A DNA stretch of 64,000 nt from Serratia nevei (lineage in GTDB: Bacteria > Pseudomonadota > Gammaproteobacteria > Enterobacterales > Enterobacteriaceae). A program made the translations under genes and the position numbers. Location: the NCBI RefSeq assembly GCF_024160145.1, contig NZ_JAMYWQ010000023.1, positions 1 through 64,000 on the forward strand, in the 5' to 3' direction. The notes beneath the pieces were generated by a model. The model was not told the DNA's origin, ran no database searches, and saw only the letters and a list, made by a program, of their open reading frames with translations. This document shows positions 61,189-64,000 of the stretch, piece after piece; the first letter of the stretch is position 1; the number at the start of each line of letters is the position of its first letter.

Positions 61189-64000
61189 ATGGCCGAACCT
61201 CGTTTTATTCACCTGCGCGTCCACAGTGACTACTCCATGATTGATGGATTGGCCAAGACGGCGCCGCTGGTGAAAAGAGCCGCCGCGTTAGCCATGCCTG
61301 CTCTGGCAATCACCGATTTCACCAACCTGTGCGGGCTGGTGAAGTTTTACGGCAGCGCGCACGGCGCCGGGATCAAACCGATCATCGGCGCGGATTTTCA
61401 TGTGCAAAGCGAAGAGCTGGGCGACGAGTTGGCTCAGCTGACGGTGCTGGCCAGCAACAACGAAGGCTACCAGAACCTGACGCTGCTGATTTCCCGCGCC
61501 TATCAGCGTGGCTACGGCGCCGCCGGCCCGACCATCGATCGCGACTGGCTGATTGAACATCGCGAAGGGCTGATTCTGCTCTCCGGCGCGCGTCAGGGCG
61601 ACGTCGGCAAGTTTCTGCTGCGCGGCAACCAGGCGCAGGTGGATCAGTGCCTGGACTTTTACCAGCAGCACTTCCCGGACTGTTACTACCTGGAACTGAT
61701 CCGCACCGGCCGCCCGGACGAAGAGAACTACCTGCATACGGCGGTGGCGCTGGCCACCGAACGCGGTTTGCCGGTGGTGGCCACCAACGACGTGCGCTTC
61801 CTGGTGGAAGACGATTTCGACGCCCATGAGATTCGCGTCGCCATCCACGACGGCTTTACGCTGGACGATCCCAAGCGGCCGCGTAACTACAGCCCGCAGC
61901 AATACATGCGCAGCGAAGACGAGATGTGCGAGCTGTTCGCCGACATTCCGGAAGCGCTGCTGAACAGCGTCGAGATCGCCAAGCGCTGCAACGTCACCAT
62001 TCGCCTCGGCGAATACTTCCTGCCGCAGTTCCCGACCGGCGACATGAGCACCGAGGACTTCCTGGTACTCAAATCGAAAGAAGGGCTGGAAGAGCGTCTC
62101 GAGTTCCTGTTCCCCGATCCTGACGTGCGCGCGCAGCGCCGCCCGGAATACGACGAGCGTCTGGACGTCGAGCTGAAGGTGATCAACCAGATGGGGTTCC
62201 CCGGCTACTTCCTGATCGTGATGGAGTTTATCCAGTGGTCGAAGGACAACAACGTACCGGTGGGGCCGGGGCGCGGCTCCGGCGCCGGTTCCTTGGTGGC
62301 CTATGCGTTGAAAATCACCGACCTCGATCCACTGGAGTTCGACCTGCTGTTCGAACGCTTCCTGAACCCGGAACGTGTCTCGATGCCCGACTTCGACGTC
62401 GACTTCTGCATGGAGAAGCGCGACCAGGTGATCGAGCACGTGGCGGAGATGTACGGCCGCGAAGCGGTATCGCAGATCATCACCTTTGGCACCATGGCGG
62501 CGAAAGCGGTTATCCGCGACGTGGGCCGCGTGCTGGGGCACCCGTACGGCTTCGTCGATCGTATCTCCAAGCTGGTGCCGCCGGATCCAGGCATGACGCT
62601 GGAAAAAGCCTTTGCCGCCGAACCGCAGCTGCCGGAAATTTACGAGGCCGACGAAGAGGTCAAGGCGCTGATCGACATGGCGCGCAAGCTGGAAGGGGTG
62701 ACGCGCAACGCCGGTAAACACGCCGGGGGCGTGGTGATCGCGCCGACCAAAATCACCGACTTCGCGCCGCTGTACTGCGATGCCGAAGGGCACCACCCGG
62801 TGACCCAGTTCGACAAGAACGACGTGGAATACGCCGGGCTGGTGAAGTTTGACTTCCTCGGTCTGCGTACCCTGACCATCATCGACTGGGCGCTGGAGAT
62901 GATCAACGCCCGGCGCGCCAAGACCGGGCTGGAGCCGATCGATATCGCCGCCATTCCGCTCGACGACAAGAAAAGCTTCGACATGCTGCAACGCTCGGAA
63001 ACCACGGCGGTGTTCCAGCTTGAATCGCGCGGCATGAAAGACCTGATCAAACGTCTGAAGCCCGACTGTTTCGAAGACATGATCGCACTGGTGGCGCTGT
63101 TCCGCCCGGGGCCGCTGCAGTCGGGCATGGTGGATAACTTCATCGACCGCAAGCACGGCCGCGAAGAGATCTCCTACCCGGATATCCAGTGGCAGCACGA
63201 GTCGCTCAAGCCGGTGCTGGAACCGACCTACGGCATCATCCTGTATCAGGAACAGGTGATGCAGATTGCCCAGGTGTTGGCGGGCTATACCCTGGGCGGC
63301 GCGGACATGCTGCGCCGTGCAATGGGTAAAAAGAACCCGGTCGAGATGGCCAAGCAGCGCGGCGGCTTTGAAGACGGCGCCAAATCACGCGGCATCGACG
63401 GCGAACTGTCGGTAAAAATCTTCGACCTGGTGGAGAAATTCGCCGGTTACGGCTTCAACAAATCGCACTCCGCCGCCTATGCGCTGGTGTCGTATCAGAC
63501 GCTGTGGCTGAAGGCGCACTACCCGGCCGAGTTTATGGCGGCGGTGATGACCGCCGATATGGACAACACCGACAAAGTGGTGGGGCTGGTGGACGAATGT
63601 TGGCGCATGGGGCTGAAGATCCTGCCGCCGGACATCAACAGCGGCCTGTATCACTTCCACGTCAACGACGACGGCGAGATCGTTTACGGCATCGGCGCCA
63701 TCAAGGGGGTGGGGGAAGGGCCGATCGAAGCCATTATCGAGGCGCGCAACAGCGGCGAGCAGGGCTACTTCAAAGACCTGTTCGACCTGTGCGCGCGCTC
63801 CGACATCAAGAAACTGAACCGCCGCATTTTGGAAAAACTGATCATGTCCGGGGCGTTCGATCGCCTTGGGCCGCACCGCGCCGCGCTGATGAATTCGCTC
63901 GGCGACGCGTTGAAAGCGGCGGATCAGCATGCGAAAGCCGAAGCGATCGGCCAGGTGGATATGTTTGGCGTGCTGGCGGAAGCGCCGGAGCAGGTGGAGC
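61189..64000 (+). CDS. dnaE: DNA polymerase III alpha subunit, truncated by window end
   Basis: The first 937 codons of DnaE (full length about 1160), the replicative polymerase catalytic subunit. The start is ATG at 61189 ([20 protein letters not shown]) with GGAG close by. The N-terminal PHP domain leads into the C-family polymerase; catalytic aspartates are Asp401 and Asp403 (MPDFDVDFC) and Asp555 ([11 protein letters not shown]), all at the E. coli positions. The frame stays open to the right edge. It follows rnhB in the lpx gene run, as in E. coli. Confidence 0.98.
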   Translation, partial: MAEPRFIHLRVHSDYSMIDGLAKTAPLVKRAAALAMPALAITDFTNLCGLVKFYGSAHGAGIKPIIGADFHVQSEELGDELAQLTVLASNNEGYQNLTLLISRAYQRGYGAAGPTIDRDWLIEHREGLILLSGARQGDVGKFLLRGNQAQVDQCLDFYQQHFPDCYYLELIRTGRPDEENYLHTAVALATERGLPVVATNDVRFLVEDDFDAHEIRVAIHDGFTLDDPKRPRNYSPQQYMRSEDEMCELFADIPEALLNSVEIAKRCNVTIRLGEYFLPQFPTGDMSTEDFLVLKSKEGLEERLEFLFPDPDVRAQRRPEYDERLDVELKVINQMGFPGYFLIVMEFIQWSKDNNVPVGPGRGSGAGSLVAYALKITDLDPLEFDLLFERFLNPERVSMPDFDVDFCMEKRDQVIEHVAEMYGREAVSQIITFGTMAAKAVIRDVGRVLGHPYGFVDRISKLVPPDPGMTLEKAFAAEPQLPEIYEADEEVKALIDMARKLEGVTRNAGKHAGGVVIAPTKITDFAPLYCDAEGHHPVTQFDKNDVEYAGLVKFDFLGLRTLTIIDWALEMINARRAKTGLEPIDIAAIPLDDKKSFDMLQRSETTAVFQLESRGMKDLIKRLKPDCFEDMIALVALFRPGPLQSGMVDNFIDRKHGREEISYPDIQWQHESLKPVLEPTYGIILYQEQVMQIAQVLAGYTLGGADMLRRAMGKKNPVEMAKQRGGFEDGAKSRGIDGELSVKIFDLVEKFAGYGFNKSHSAAYALVSYQTLWLKAHYPAEFMAAVMTADMDNTDKVVGLVDECWRMGLKILPPDINSGLYHFHVNDDGEIVYGIGAIKGVGEGPIEAIIEARNSGEQGYFKDLFDLCARSDIKKLNRRILEKLIMSGAFDRLGPHRAALMNSLGDALKAADQHAKAEAIGQVDMFGVLAEAPEQVE

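Noticed and set aside
61288-63198. 636-codon minus-strand frame opposite dnaE
   Set aside because: dnaE is open and collinear with the polymerase family throughout; the antisense frame has no support.

Overview
The window is core chromosome of an enterobacterium that is most probably Serratia (S. marcescens group). The basis is gene order, near-collinear similarity to the E. coli K-12 proteins as I remember them, and high-GC coding sequence. This is inference from reading; no database search was possible. Almost every gene can be named, and I see no prophage, CRISPR array, defence island or secondary-metabolite cluster.

Layout. (1) 1-127: the end of an IS3-family insertion sequence, cut by the window edge, just upstream of a terminator hairpin. 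(2) 299-2163: a minor-pseudopilin operon (ppdA-ppdB-ygdB-ppdC) leading into recC. (3) 2196-14082: recC-ptrA-recB-recD, encoding RecBCD with periplasmic pitrilysin between its subunits. (4) 14121-16939: argA with a paired ArgR operator, divergent from amiC. (5) 17037-17390: three initiator tRNA-Met genes with promoter and terminator. (6) 17607-20059+: mltA, tcdA and the convergent csdA-csdE sulfur-transfer pair. (7) 21480-23007: ygdI, the sRNA gcvB and gcvA. (8) 23059-28417: ygdD-rlmM, xni, ppnN, queF, syd. (9) 28443-28984: the CsrA-sequestering sRNA csrB with UvrY-type boxes; the apparently gene-free stretch after syd is this RNA gene. (10) 29026-40605: an MFS transporter, yqcC, a 1991-residue alpha-2-macroglobulin with pbpC, then truC and yqcA. 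(11) 40663-45580, minus strand: yaeH, dapD, glnD, map. (12) 45926 to the end: rpsB-tsf, pyrH-frr, ispC, uppS-cdsA-rseP-bamA-skp-lpxD-fabZ-lpxA-lpxB-rnhB-dnaE, with dnaE truncated by the window end.

The last block joins translation, isoprenoid and phospholipid precursor synthesis, outer-membrane protein assembly, lipid A synthesis and replication. A sigma-E-like promoter inside rseP probably helps drive its envelope genes. Compared with E. coli, two regions that are far apart there (recBCD to yqcA, and yaeH to dnaE) meet here at a convergent junction near 40.6 kb, and an alpha-2-macroglobulin/PbpC module sits between yqcC and truC.

I did not find a convincing undescribed system. The points most worth checking are the alpha-2-macroglobulin/PbpC insertion, the two non-coding RNAs with their regulatory sites, one initiator tRNA copy with an altered acceptor stem, a tRNA-like scrap after queF, and the IS end at the left edge.
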